60,624 bases of DNA from Deltaproteobacteria bacterium UBA6106 (GCA_002428485.1 DIWM01000037.1:32749-93372), one strand, 5' to 3'. Shown: positions 16,811-25,503, numbered from the stretch's first letter. Program-made: numbers and translations. The notes: generated by a model from the letters alone, not told the origin.

Positions 16811-16846
16811 TGCCCTGACCCTCTCCCGCGAGGGGAGAGGGAATAA
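16811..16846 (+). repeat. family H hairpin repeat, second copy
   Basis: CCCTGACCCTCTCCCGCGAG with its GGGAGAGGG right arm, essentially identical to 16604-16631. It lies 40 bases beyond the 3' end of the metallo-hydrolase gene that converges from the right. Confidence 0.6.
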
Positions 16847-16884
16847 GGTTGTCCCGCACAGAACGCTGCAGGGAATTATTCAGA

Positions 16885-17838
16885 TTAAATTTCGATCTCC
16901 ATCCCGTCGTATGCAAGGTCTATTATGAGGGGATAGGATTCTGCGTAGAGCGCAAGGTATCGCCTCGTCTTTTCCAGAAATTCTTCCAGTGTTGCGTCGT
17001 CCACTGCCGGTTCGTTGTGGTACATGCAGAGGCGCTTCACCCCCGACCTGACGCTCAATTCGACGGCGCTCATGTTGTTTGAATGGCCCCAGTCTTCCTT
17101 CGTCAGCAAAGACTCGGAAAAGGCATACTGCGCGTCGAAGATCAAAAGGTCGGCATCCCGGAAAAAGGCGATAAAGGAGTAGTTGGGATTGTCAATATCC
17201 TTTTTGTGCTCGGAATCTGTTGAGTAGACGATGCTTTTGCCCGCCTTTTCAAACCTGTAGCCGTACGAATTGCCAGGGTGGTTTTGCTGAAGGGCCTTCA
17301 CGGTAAAACCGCCCATCTCGTAAGGCTTTCCGGGGTCAAGGACGGTAAAGCGTATATCGCTGTTCATTGCCTTGAGGGGCACCGGAAAATTATTAAAATT
17401 CTGCTGGGCTACAAATGACTCTTCGAGGTAGTCGTGGCACCCGTAGATATTCACCCTGTTGCCTGGTATATAGGCAGGGATAAAGAAAGGGAAACCCTGG
17501 ATGTGGTCCCAGTGGGGGTGAGAAAGAAAGATGTGGAACGTATGGTGTTTTTGAGCGCCCTGCTGCATAACATAATTTCCAAGATCTCTCAGCCCTGTTC
17601 CGGCATCACAGATAATATAATCTTCACCGTCGAGGATCTCCGTGCAGGAGGTGTTCGTGCCGTAGCCCCCTTTTACGGCAAAAGGGAGTTCCTTGTCAAT
17701 GAACTGCCGGATGGCATCGTCATCACGGAAAGACCGTCCCTGGGATGCCCTTATTGCCTTGAATATCTTTGCCCTGATCGTCTCTGCCGTAACAGAGGCC
17801 GGCAACGAACCCCGCGTTCCCCAGAAATGCACCTTCAT
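16885..17838 (-). CDS. MBL-fold metallo-hydrolase
   Basis: A 317-residue metallo-beta-lactamase-fold protein. The zinc motif HPHWDHIQG (H-x-H-x-D-H) is clear, with later histidine/aspartate ligands in STDSEHKK and FDAQYAFSE segments. The N-terminus (MKVHFWGTRGSLP) is typical of the branch with phosphodiesterase-like or PqqB/Lipase-like hydrolases. The substrate is unknown. AGGAGGGGTGGAGG precedes the ATG. A TTGCGT-N18-TATAAT promoter lies at 17874-17903. Confidence 0.85.
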   Translation of the reverse strand: MKVHFWGTRGSLPASVTAETIRAKIFKAIRASQGRSFRDDDAIRQFIDKELPFAVKGGYGTNTSCTEILDGEDYIICDAGTGLRDLGNYVMQQGAQKHHTFHIFLSHPHWDHIQGFPFFIPAYIPGNRVNIYGCHDYLEESFVAQQNFNNFPVPLKAMNSDIRFTVLDPGKPYEMGGFTVKALQQNHPGNSYGYRFEKAGKSIVYSTDSEHKKDIDNPNYSFIAFFRDADLLIFDAQYAFSESLLTKEDWGHSNNMSAVELSVRSGVKRLCMYHNEPAVDDATLEEFLEKTRRYLALYAESYPLIIDLAYDGMEIEI

Positions 17839-17873
17839 ATGACCTCCACCCCTCCTGAAATTCTTTGATGCCG

Positions 17874-17903
17874 ATTATAACAGGAAATCGCCGGATCACG
17901 CAA
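17874..17903 (-). promoter_or_regulatory. sigma70-type promoter for the MBL-fold gene
   Basis: On the minus strand TTGCGT (17898-17903) and TATAAT (17874-17879) are 18 bases apart, giving a start near 17867, about 30 bases before the ATG. Confidence 0.45.
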
Positions 17904-17956
17904 ATATTATTCAAACTTGCATTGAACAAAACAGCCCGGAGATAGTAGAAGACAAG

Positions 17957-18110
17957 CACTAATTTCTAAGCACCAAACTTTAAACAATATCAAAATTCAA
18001 ATATCAAATGTTCAAAACAAAATGCATGCCACTTGCTTTTGAATTTTGAACATTCGAATTTGTTTAGGATTTCGTGCTTAGGATTTAGTATTTGCTATGG
18101 GCTGCCTATT
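17957..18110. repeat. family C palindrome with family A remnant
   Basis: Left arm 17957-18020 (CTAAGCACCAAACTTTAAAC, then CAAAATTCAAATATCAAATG) and right arm 18038-18094 are imperfect inverse copies around a short loop. A GCTATGGGCTGCC family A remnant follows the right arm. This fills most of the 353-base gap between the MBL-fold and acyl-CoA synthetase genes. Confidence 0.7.
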
Positions 18111-18137
18111 GTATTCTCAACTTTAAAGGGTTACAAT
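18109..18137 (+). promoter_or_regulatory. sigma70-type promoter for the acyl-CoA synthetase pair
   Basis: TTGTAT at 18109-18114 and TACAAT at 18132-18137 are 17 bases apart. The predicted start near 18144 is about 48 bases before the ATG at 18192, which has GAGGGAGAG in front. The -35 box directly abuts the end of the family C/A repeat. Confidence 0.5.
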
Positions 18138-18191
18138 GTCCTCGTATACGTTTAAACAATCGCCATAGCGCTGATTCACTAAGAGGGAGAG

Positions 18192-19559
18192 ATGGATCTT
18201 AAACGGTTATTCAAACCGCAAACAATGGCGGTCATCGGCGTCTCTCTCAGCAACGAATCCAACCCTGCAAATGTCATCTACAACAAGAACCATCTTCGTT
18301 ACCAGGTCAAGGCCTATCCGGTCAATGAGAAAGGCGGCCTGGTCCGGGGAGAGACCGTCTATCCAAAGATCAGTGACATCCCGGCAAAGATCGACCTGGC
18401 AATTATCGCCACGAAAGCCGACATCGTCTCCTCGGTCATGGCCGAATGCATCGAGTCAGGCGTAGGGGGCGCGGTCGTTATCTCGGGCGGGTTCTCAGAA
18501 GCCGGCTTTACGAACCTCCAGAACAGGATCGTATCAATGGCAAAGGAGGCTAATTTCCCGTTCATCGGGCCAAATTGTCTCGGGATCTTCGCCCCCTCCC
18601 ACATGGATACCTTCTTCATACCGGGCGAGAGGATGGTAATCCCGAATCAGGGGAGGGTTGCCATGGTCAGTCAGAGCGGGGGCATCCTTGTAGACCACAT
18701 GGCCAAATGCGCCCTTGAAGGGGTCGGGGTATCGCTGGCTGTCAGCATAGGCAATAAGGCCCTTATCAATGAAATAGATATGCTCCGGTATTTCAGGGAA
18801 GATGCCGGGACAGATGTGATCACCTTTTATTTAGAGGGATTTGATGAGAATGAGGGAAGGACGTTCGTGCTTGCTGCATCGGCATGCGGGAAACCCGTTA
18901 TCGTCCTTAAATCCGGCAAAACCCCTGCGGGAAGCAGCGCCGTCAAGAGCCACACGGCATCGATCGCCGGCGATTACGAAGTCTTTTCTTCTGCCATGTC
19001 GCAATATGGCATAGTCGAGGCAACGGACGAGTATGAGATCGTCACATTCGCAGAGTCCCTCTGTTGCTACAAAAAAACGATCAAGGGGAGCATTGGTATT
19101 ATCACCGGCAGCGGAGGCCACGGTGCCCTCGCTACCGATACCTGCCTTTCCCATGGGCTTTTCGTCCCAACGTTCAGCGAGGCAGAGCAAGCAGAGCTTC
19201 GGAACAGCGTGTCGCCTTCAATCAGGAACATTGCATCTTTCAGCAACCCCGTCGACCTTACAGGAAGTTCGACTGATGATGATTTTGTGGCAGCAGCGCT
19301 CACTCTAAGCAGAAATAACAACATAGAGTGCATCATCATGCTGCTTCTCCCCTATATCCCCGGGATCACCATGGACCTCGGAGCCCGCCTGAACCTCGTC
19401 TATCAGCAGGAGGGCAAGCCGATCATTGCCTATGTGCCGCACGTGGACAAATACAACATGCTCATCGAGGGCTTTACGCTGAACAACATGCCCGTTGCCC
19501 ATTCCGTTGAAGACGCAGTGCATATGGCTGAAGCGATGAAGAGATACAGGCCATGCTAA
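18192..19559 (+). CDS. ADP-forming acyl-CoA synthetase, alpha subunit
   Basis: A 455-residue protein with an N-terminal CoA-binding Rossmann domain (MAVIGVSLSNESNPANVIY) and two succinyl-CoA-synthetase-like domains. The catalytic histidine is in SHTASIAGDYE near residue 255. These enzymes convert acyl-CoA, ADP and phosphate to the free acid, CoA and ATP, and so save energy in fermenting or syntrophic anaerobes. Alpha and beta are separate genes here. The stop overlaps the beta start by seven bases. Acetyl-CoA is the usual substrate, but aryl- or branched-acyl-CoA forms exist. Confidence 0.88.
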   Translation: MDLKRLFKPQTMAVIGVSLSNESNPANVIYNKNHLRYQVKAYPVNEKGGLVRGETVYPKISDIPAKIDLAIIATKADIVSSVMAECIESGVGGAVVISGGFSEAGFTNLQNRIVSMAKEANFPFIGPNCLGIFAPSHMDTFFIPGERMVIPNQGRVAMVSQSGGILVDHMAKCALEGVGVSLAVSIGNKALINEIDMLRYFREDAGTDVITFYLEGFDENEGRTFVLAASACGKPVIVLKSGKTPAGSSAVKSHTASIAGDYEVFSSAMSQYGIVEATDEYEIVTFAESLCCYKKTIKGSIGIITGSGGHGALATDTCLSHGLFVPTFSEAEQAELRNSVSPSIRNIASFSNPVDLTGSSTDDDFVAAALTLSRNNNIECIIMLLLPYIPGITMDLGARLNLVYQQEGKPIIAYVPHVDKYNMLIEGFTLNNMPVAHSVEDAVHMAEAMKRYRPC

Positions 19560-20236
19560 ACCAAGAGATACTCCAGTTACTGACCGAAGCGTCCGCAAGG
19601 GGCTGGCTGATGGAGCCGCAGGCAAAAGAGGTCTTCCGTCTCTCCGGCCTTGATGTGACACGCTTCCTCTGGACAGAAGACTCTCAGGAGGCAATACGGT
19701 TTGCCGTTAAGATCGGATATCCTGTGGTTGCAAAAGTGGTCTCTCCTGAAGTGATCCATAAATCTGACGTCTCCGGCGTCGTCCTTGGCATCTCCGGCGA
19801 TAAACAGCTTGGCGAGGTCTTTAAAGAGATGGGCAGGATCAAGGGGTTCCAGGGGGTCATCGTCGAAGAGACGGTGCGCGGAACAGAGCTGATCGCGGGA
19901 ATGAAGATGGACCGGCAATTCGGACCCATCATTATGCTCGGGATTGGTGGAACATCAGTGGAGATATATAAAGATGTTGCGATCAGGATGGCCCCGCTTC
20001 GCGAACAGGACATCGAGTCTATGCTGATGTCCCTCAAGGGGCGCCCTCTCGTTGAAGGGTACCGGGGTGCAGAACCAATTAACGTTGAAGCCCTTAAAAA
20101 GATGCTCCTCGCATTTTCTTCGCTGGTTATGGAATTCGAAGGAAGGGTCGGGTCTATTGATCTGAACCCGGTTATCTGCAACGCCTCGCGGTGCGTTATA
20201 ACCGATGCGAGGATAATGCTTACCGGCTACCTATAA
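19553..20236 (+). CDS. ADP-forming acyl-CoA synthetase, beta subunit (ATP-grasp)
   Basis: A 227-residue ATP-grasp subunit, the normal length for the split beta chain. Recognisable segments are GYPVVAKVVSPEVIHKSDV near residues 60-80, GMKMDRQFGPIIMLGIGG near 120-140, and the end VGSIDLNPVI. It transfers the phosphate between the alpha-subunit histidine and ADP. It is translationally coupled to the alpha gene by overlap. The TIR-bounded repeat element begins 15 bases after its stop. Confidence 0.9.
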   Translation: MLNQEILQLLTEASARGWLMEPQAKEVFRLSGLDVTRFLWTEDSQEAIRFAVKIGYPVVAKVVSPEVIHKSDVSGVVLGISGDKQLGEVFKEMGRIKGFQGVIVEETVRGTELIAGMKMDRQFGPIIMLGIGGTSVEIYKDVAIRMAPLREQDIESMLMSLKGRPLVEGYRGAEPINVEALKKMLLAFSSLVMEFEGRVGSIDLNPVICNASRCVITDARIMLTGYL

Positions 20237-20251
20237 TACCCAAGCACCAAC

Positions 20252-20546
20252 TAACCCGGATTTTCCATAAGGATGAGCATGGTGTCGGGATATCCCCGCA
20301 AACACGCTTATTCCGCTCCAGATGAAAGGCGGCTCATAGTTCATAGCTCATGGCTCATAGCAGAAGCAAGAACCCGACATGCAGCAAACAGTATGTACAA
20401 ATATCTTTTACTGCCTGTTCTCTGTTGTTTATTATGTTTCGTCTTTGCCATCAGCTATGAGCTATCAGCCATGAGCCGGTTTCCCACCTCACGACGGTTT
20501 GCTCAAGGATAACCCGACGCCATGCTCTGATGACGTATCTGGGATG
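20252..20546 (+). mobile_element. TIR-bounded non-autonomous element, copy 1, with family A palindrome as cargo
   Basis: The left end (20252-20290) carries GAGCATGGTGTCGGG and then TCCCCGCAAACACGCTTATT. The right end (20487-20546) carries CCTCACGACGGTTTGCTC and then CCCGACGCCATGCTC, the near-perfect inverse of the left core. Between them is a family A palindrome with arms at 20330-20361 and 20450-20480. Copy 2 at 32952-33240 has the same ends but different core bases and different cargo. No coding capacity is seen. Confidence 0.65.
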
Positions 20547-20660
20547 AATACCCAATAATCAATGACCAAACAAAAATTTCCCTCATTATTTCATGTTTGG
20601 GTATTCGGTCATTGGTGATTGGATATTAATTGGTTATTGGAGCCTGGTTATTGGTTATTA
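20547..20660. repeat. family I palindrome
   Basis: AATACCCAATAATCAATGAC on the left and TTTGGGTATTCGGTCATTGG on the right are inverse-related around 20575-20590, followed by ATTGGTTATTGG iterations. The same TATTCGGTCATTG block occurs at 32917-32940 next to copy 2 of the TIR element. Confidence 0.6.
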
Positions 20661-20664
20661 TTCT

Positions 20665-21516
20665 TTAACCGACTATATGGTAGCCTCCATCAATATAGTG
20701 GAGGCCGCCGGTGATGCTCTTTGACCGGTCGCCTACCAGAAAGGCGGCAAGGCTGCCCACGTCCTCTATGGTCACAAGGTGGTGTTCCGGCGCATTGGCA
20801 ACGGCACGCTCCATCAGCTCATCGAACTGCTCTATTCCCGATGACGCCCTTGTCAGGATAGGCCCGGGAGAAATGGCGTTGACGCGGATCATCTTCGGCC
20901 CGAGCTCTGCCGCCATATACCTCACGCAGCTCTCAAGGGCCGCCTTCACTGGCCCCATGATGTTGTAGTGCGACACCACCTTTTCCGAACCGTAGTAGGT
21001 AACGGTAAGGAGAGAGCCTCCATCCTGCATCAGCGGTTCGGCAAGATGCGCCGCCTGGATAAAGGAATGACACGAGGTGTGCATCGCGATCAGAAACCCC
21101 TCTTTTGAACAATCCACGACGCGGGAATGGAGGTCCTCTTTCGGTGCAAAGGCGATGCTGTGGAGGACAAAATCAAGCTTGCCCCATTCCCGGGCGATCC
21201 TTTCAAAGACAGCCTCCATGCTTCCCGGGACATCAACATCGCAGGGCATTATGATCTGGCAGCCCATATTTTCTGCGAGCGGCCTGACAAACCGTTCCGT
21301 CTTTTCGTTCAGGTATGTCACGGCCATTTCAGCGCCGAGAAGGTGGAACACCTTTGCGCAGCCGTATGCTATGCTCCTGTCGTTGGCGATCCCCAGCACC
21401 AGCCCCCGCTTGCCTGCAATGTGATGGCTGGTGGCGCCCCTCATCTTCCTGAAGGCCTGCGGATATTTTTCCATGATCTCCGTGATCTCTCGTTCGACTT
21501 CGCTTTCATTACCCAT
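20665..21516 (-). CDS. enoyl-ACP reductase (FabI-like) SDR protein
   Basis: About 283 residues from the ATG at 21516, which has AGGGGGTG before it and a consensus promoter at 21548-21575. It is a short-chain dehydrogenase fold with the FabI-type nucleotide site (VLGIANDRSIAYG), the VLHSIAFAP segment, and a catalytic tyrosine-lysine pair in YYGSEKVVSHYNIMGPVK; FabI usually has AK where this has VK. The end LHYIDGGYHIVG is also FabI-like. The likely role is reduction of enoyl-ACP, but an N-terminal extension of ~30 residues (EREITEIMEKYPQAFRKM) is unusual and another substrate is possible. Confidence 0.82.
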   Translation of the reverse strand: MGNESEVEREITEIMEKYPQAFRKMRGATSHHIAGKRGLVLGIANDRSIAYGCAKVFHLLGAEMAVTYLNEKTERFVRPLAENMGCQIIMPCDVDVPGSMEAVFERIAREWGKLDFVLHSIAFAPKEDLHSRVVDCSKEGFLIAMHTSCHSFIQAAHLAEPLMQDGGSLLTVTYYGSEKVVSHYNIMGPVKAALESCVRYMAAELGPKMIRVNAISPGPILTRASSGIEQFDELMERAVANAPEHHLVTIEDVGSLAAFLVGDRSKSITGGLHYIDGGYHIVG

Positions 21517-21547
21517 AATACACCCCCTATTCATACTCCATTGTTCA

Positions 21548-21575
21548 AGTATATCGTAAAAAAAACAGGTGTCAA
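21548..21575 (-). promoter_or_regulatory. sigma70-type promoter for the FabI-like gene
   Basis: On the minus strand TTGACA (21570-21575) and TATACT (21548-21553) are 16 bases apart. The predicted start near 21541 gives a 25-base leader, which supports the ATG at 21516. Confidence 0.65.
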
Positions 21576-21640
21576 GGAACGGGCCGGTTATTGCAGGCCA
21601 TGGGCAAGTAAGCACTATGCAGTATGCAGCATGAAGATGG

Positions 21641-21700
21641 CCCTGTGAAATATTTGAAATGTTTAAACTTTTAACTTTTCACATTTCACTTTTCACGATA
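21641..21700. repeat. family D palindrome at the phosphatase gene end
   Basis: GTGAAATATTTGAAATGTTT on the left and AACTTTTCACATTTCACTTT on the right form inverted arms centred near 21668. The stop codon of the phosphatase gene (TGA at 21693-21695) lies in the first word of the right arm as read on the minus strand. Confidence 0.65.
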
Positions 21701-23630
21701 TCTGGTTGCCTTTATACGTGATCATCATCATCGTGATGTCGTCGGACTGGGGGGCGCTGCCGGTAAATTCCACGATCTGCTGCATCACCGCGCTTACCAA
21801 ATGCTCAGTATTTTTGTCCTGGAATCCTGATAATTCTCTCAGGAGGCGCTCATCGGAGAAGAGCTCGTTCCTTTCATTCATCGCCTCTGTAACCCCATCA
21901 GTATAAAGGAACAGCGAGTCGCCCCTCCCAAGCATAACGCTTCTGGAGGTGTATTGAGCCTCTTCCATGGCGCCGACAAGAAGTTCGCCGGACATTTCAA
22001 AGTAAGAAACATCCCCGTTTCCCTTTATCAACAATGGCGGATTGTGTCCGCCATTCGTATATTGCACCTCTCCGGTCTTAACGTTCAGCATCCCGCAAAA
22101 AATCGTTACGAACATGCTCATGTCGTTGCCTATGCAGAGGTCTTCGTTGACCCTGGAGATGATCTTGTCGGTGGTCAGGCCCATTGTTGCCTTGGCCTTG
22201 ATAAGGGTCTTCGTCAGTGCCATAAACAACGCTGCCGGGATGCCTTTGCCCGAAACGTCCGCAATGACAAAACAAAGCTGTTCATCGTCTACGAAGAAGA
22301 AGTCGTAAAAATCCCCTCCGATCTCCCTCGCCGGTTTTATCATGGCATAAATATCAAATTCTGTCCTTTCCGGATAAGGAGGAAATTTTTTCGGCAGGAT
22401 GCCCATCTGGATGTCGTGGGCGATCTTCAGCTCGCTCTCCATACGCTCCCTTGACGCAGTTGCTTCTGTAAGCTCACTGATGTATTCCTTCAGGGATTCC
22501 CTCATAAAGCTGAACGCCTCGGAGAGCTTCCCCACTTCATCGCCTGTTTTCACGGGCGGTAATTCAATATCAAAGTTTCCTGCCCCGATATGTTCTGTTG
22601 CCTTTGCCATATGCCTCAACGGTCCCGTTATGGACCTGGCGATGAACACAACTGCCACGGCAAGCAGGACAAGGCCGGTAATCCCCAGAAAAAGCACGAT
22701 CTGGTTGAGGTTTGTGATATCCTCCATCAGCTCATCCTGAGGGAAAAGCACACCCAGGGACCAGCCGCTTGACTGAATCGGCATATAGGCCATCCAACAC
22801 GATTTCCCGGTGACCGCACTCTTGACCCACATGGGCGCAACACCTTTTTCGCCCTTTATCATCTTCCGCCCCACATCCCTGAGCTTGGTATCCTCGCGCG
22901 CCTCCGCGATCGTAAAGATCGTTTCGTTCATGATGAGCTCTTTAATGGGGTGCGTTACAAAAGTCCCGTTCTTGGATATCAAAAAACCATATCCCGATGC
23001 AAGTATCTTGATGGAAGAGACAATATCCCGCAGGCTTTCGAGCGAGATATCCACAACGATGACACCCGCGACCCGCCTCTTGCCATCTACTTTCTTATAG
23101 AACGGGACAGAGTAGGAGGACATCAGGATGCCGCCGCCTTCTCCAAAATACGGCTCGATCCATTGCGGTTGATCAAGCTCTCTGGGGATCTGGTACCAGT
23201 CCCACAAAAAATAATTATAGTGCTTATCGAGGTATTTAAAATTTATTGCCCCGTAGGCTTTGTAGAAGTATGGAGCAAAGAATTCCTTGTCTTTCCTGAA
23301 TGCGTATGGTTCGAAGGCAATCGCAGCGCCGTATATCTCAGGGTTCTTTTCAACGATCGCATAGAGGACCTGGAAGAGCTCCTGTTCATCGTTCGTACTG
23401 TTCTCAAGGAAGTAGGCTATATTCTCAGGCACTTTTTGTGTGGCGCTCAGCATCGTTTCGATCTTGTTTGTCGTTGTCATGATAAGGTTGCCGGCATTCT
23501 CCTCGATCCCTTTCGCTATCATCCGTTTTGAGACAAAATAGTTGTAGGTGAAGATAGCGGCAAATATACAGGCGCTGCTCAGGGTAAAGAAGAGGACGAG
23601 CTTGAATGCTATCCCTTTATTTTTCAGCAT
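21693..23630 (-). CDS. Cache-HAMP-SpoIIE (PP2C-type) serine phosphatase
   Basis: About 645 residues. An N-terminal membrane helix is followed by a periplasmic dCache-like sensor (about 35-300, with the IYGAAIAFEPYAF and VAGVIVVDISLESL segments), a second helix (about 315-340), HAMP (to ~390), a linker helix, and a SpoIIE/PP2C phosphatase from about 420 with metal-binding aspartates in EIGGDFYDFF, FVIADVSGKG and QSDDITMM. Such proteins dephosphorylate STAS antagonists. I chose ATG 23630; a GTG at 23657 gives nine more residues. Either start overlaps the upstream binding-protein gene, so translation is coupled. Confidence 0.9.
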   Translation of the reverse strand: MLKNKGIAFKLVLFFTLSSACIFAAIFTYNYFVSKRMIAKGIEENAGNLIMTTTNKIETMLSATQKVPENIAYFLENSTNDEQELFQVLYAIVEKNPEIYGAAIAFEPYAFRKDKEFFAPYFYKAYGAINFKYLDKHYNYFLWDWYQIPRELDQPQWIEPYFGEGGGILMSSYSVPFYKKVDGKRRVAGVIVVDISLESLRDIVSSIKILASGYGFLISKNGTFVTHPIKELIMNETIFTIAEAREDTKLRDVGRKMIKGEKGVAPMWVKSAVTGKSCWMAYMPIQSSGWSLGVLFPQDELMEDITNLNQIVLFLGITGLVLLAVAVVFIARSITGPLRHMAKATEHIGAGNFDIELPPVKTGDEVGKLSEAFSFMRESLKEYISELTEATASRERMESELKIAHDIQMGILPKKFPPYPERTEFDIYAMIKPAREIGGDFYDFFFVDDEQLCFVIADVSGKGIPAALFMALTKTLIKAKATMGLTTDKIISRVNEDLCIGNDMSMFVTIFCGMLNVKTGEVQYTNGGHNPPLLIKGNGDVSYFEMSGELLVGAMEEAQYTSRSVMLGRGDSLFLYTDGVTEAMNERNELFSDERLLRELSGFQDKNTEHLVSAVMQQIVEFTGSAPQSDDITMMMITYKGNQIS

Positions 23631-24639
23631 GCTTTGCACACTCTTTATAAAAATCACCGAACTCGGGCGTCTGGCTTATCAGGCCATTACGCCTGAGCTC
23701 GCCGGCAACCCTGAGGTAATCCTGTTCCGATAAAGTGCCGATGGCAATGCCTTTATCGTCCTCCGGCAGGATCAGGTCTTTCATCCTGTTGAGCATCCAC
23801 CTCTGGTGAACCCTGTTGGCAGGGGCATTCGCCATCGCCATATACTTGAGGACTATATCCAACGCCTCGTCAGGATGCTTAAAGGCGTATTGCCAGCCTT
23901 CAATGGATGCCTTCGCAAAATTACAGGCAACGGCAGGATCTTTCTTGAAGTTCTGCTCAAGGATATAGATGCCATCCTCGGGAAAATTCAATCCGTATTC
24001 GTGGAAGAAAAAACTTGTCAGTTCATCGGGATTGACCCCGGCGCTCATGATCGTGTGGTATTCGTTGTACCACATGGCAGACACTACATCCACCCCATCC
24101 CTGAGAAAAAGGTTTACCGAATAAGACTGGGGAATGATCTTCACGTGAAGGCCGAATTTCTTCAAAAATGCCAGGGGCTGCAAGCGGAACTCATCCCTCC
24201 ACAGCCCCAACTTTTTACCGTTGATATCTTCCGGTTTTGTGATGCCCCTGCCCCTTTTTGCCACAAGCATGAGGGCGGACCTCTGCACAATCTGCGAAAT
24301 GTTTATAAGCCTTATGCCCTGGGATCGTTTCTGTATCGCCGTGGAAAGCCATATGGTGCCGAAATCCACCTCTCCCTTCTCCAGCAGGTCAACCGGGACG
24401 CTGTGCGGTCCTCCCGTTTTTATGGTGAGGTCGATCCCGTATTGCTTGTATATGCCTTTTTCAAACGCGACATAGTACCCGGCAAATTGTGCCTGCGGGC
24501 TCCACTGAGGTATGAAGGAGGCGTTTTTCAGGGTTGCCTCAGCGCAAAATAAATTCGTTGAAAAAGAGCAAAGTATCACCGTTAGGGCCAGGAAAAGAAA
24601 GGCGCTGATCGGGTGCGATTTTATTCTGCTATTATGCAT
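23617..24639 (-). CDS. NMT1/THI5-like periplasmic substrate-binding protein
   Basis: About 340 residues from ATG 24639, with a signal peptide (FLFLALTVILCSFSTNLFCA). The NMT1/THI5 fold is recognisable from WSPQAQFAGYYVAFEKGIY, GEVDFGTIWLSTAI and the GKKLGLWRDEF segment. Relatives bind pyrimidine precursors, sulfonates or nitrate for ABC importers. Here no permease or ATPase is adjacent. The gene instead overlaps the Cache-HAMP-SpoIIE gene, suggesting a binding protein that reports a ligand to the phosphatase. A TTG start at 24672 is possible but would overlap the predicted promoter. Confidence 0.82.
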   Translation of the reverse strand: MHNSRIKSHPISAFLFLALTVILCSFSTNLFCAEATLKNASFIPQWSPQAQFAGYYVAFEKGIYKQYGIDLTIKTGGPHSVPVDLLEKGEVDFGTIWLSTAIQKRSQGIRLINISQIVQRSALMLVAKRGRGITKPEDINGKKLGLWRDEFRLQPLAFLKKFGLHVKIIPQSYSVNLFLRDGVDVVSAMWYNEYHTIMSAGVNPDELTSFFFHEYGLNFPEDGIYILEQNFKKDPAVACNFAKASIEGWQYAFKHPDEALDIVLKYMAMANAPANRVHQRWMLNRMKDLILPEDDKGIAIGTLSEQDYLRVAGELRRNGLISQTPEFGDFYKECAKHAEK

Positions 24640-24649
24640 TGATGTATTT

Positions 24650-24679
24650 ATTATTGTTGCATAGGACGGCAATAGTCAA
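24650..24679 (-). promoter_or_regulatory. possible sigma70 promoter for the binding protein-phosphatase operon
   Basis: On the minus strand TTGACT (24674-24679) and AATAAT (24650-24655) are 18 bases apart. The predicted start falls only a few bases before ATG 24639, so the transcript would be nearly leaderless. Confidence 0.4.
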
Positions 24680-24694
24680 CAGCAAAAAATTTTT

Positions 24695-24742
24695 AACCTT
24701 TCACGTTGCACCGGGTTTTCCGCCTCACGACTTACGCCTCAC
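24695..24742 (+). repeat. family D/B repeat between binding-protein and MBL genes
   Basis: TTTAACCTTTCACG (family D) is followed by CCGCCTCACGACTTACGCCT (family B). It sits 18 bases beyond the MBL-fold gene end at 24760. Confidence 0.55.
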
Positions 24743-24759
24743 GTGTTTATCGCGATCAG

Positions 24760-25485
24760 TTACCGCAGGTACGACTCCCACATCTTGGCCGTTTTCCGGA
24801 TGTAATCCTTAGGCAGATCCATGACGATCTGGTTGTGGCCGGGCAGAAGGATCTCTACATTTAATTCGGCAAGGCGGTAAAGGGATTTTTTTAATGCGGC
24901 AGGATCAGCGCCAAAAAGATCAAAGCGGCCGATCGCGTAATCGGCATAGACCACATCCCCCGGTATCAGGATACCGGCGGCCTCATTGTAGAGCGCGATG
25001 CCGCCCATTGAATGTCCCGGGATATGGAGCACTTCCCATACCATATCTCCGATCTCAAGGATATCCTTGTCTTCAAGCTTACGCTCAACGGGAAATTGAA
25101 AGGCATCTGCCTTTAGTCCGTACTGCATCTGGCACATCCCTTTGAACTCATTCATTCCGTAAACAGGACGGTCATCACCGTTTTCCAGCGATTCCGCTTC
25201 AAGTCTGTGAACCCACAGCTCAGCGCGGGGGATCTGTTTTTTTATCTCACCGAGGCAACCGATGTGGTCAAGGTGAGTGTGAGACATTATGATCCGCTTG
25301 ATCGACGAAAGATTGATCCCAAGTTTTTTTATAGATTCTATCTTGTAAGCACCCTTCCCCGTCAGACCCACATCAACGATGGAGATATCGTTAGAATCAG
25401 GCTTGCCGATAAGGTACATATGGGAATCCGGGATAAACTCGTCCATTCCCTGTATGAAATATACACCGTCAGTCACTTTTGCCAT
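24760..25485 (-). CDS. MBL-fold metallo-hydrolase (glyoxalase II-like)
   Basis: A 241-residue metallo-beta-lactamase-fold protein. SHTHLDHIG (H-x-H-x-D-H) is at about residues 69-77, HIPGHSMGGI near 155, GDVVYADYAIGRFDLF near 175-190, and the final ligand in LPGHNQIV. The layout is that of glyoxalase II-like hydrolases, but the substrate is unknown. AAAAGGAGTTG precedes the ATG. A TTGACC-N18-TATAAC promoter lies at 25504-25533. Confidence 0.87.
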   Translation of the reverse strand: MAKVTDGVYFIQGMDEFIPDSHMYLIGKPDSNDISIVDVGLTGKGAYKIESIKKLGINLSSIKRIIMSHTHLDHIGCLGEIKKQIPRAELWVHRLEAESLENGDDRPVYGMNEFKGMCQMQYGLKADAFQFPVERKLEDKDILEIGDMVWEVLHIPGHSMGGIALYNEAAGILIPGDVVYADYAIGRFDLFGADPAALKKSLYRLAELNVEILLPGHNQIVMDLPKDYIRKTAKMWESYLR

Positions 25486-25503
25486 ATCAACTCCTTTTAA
25501 TTC

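Noticed and set aside
20273..20512. 79-residue frame inside TIR element copy 1
   Set aside because: It is made of repeat words (HSSWLIAE, AISYELSAMS) and has no ribosome site; the element appears non-coding.
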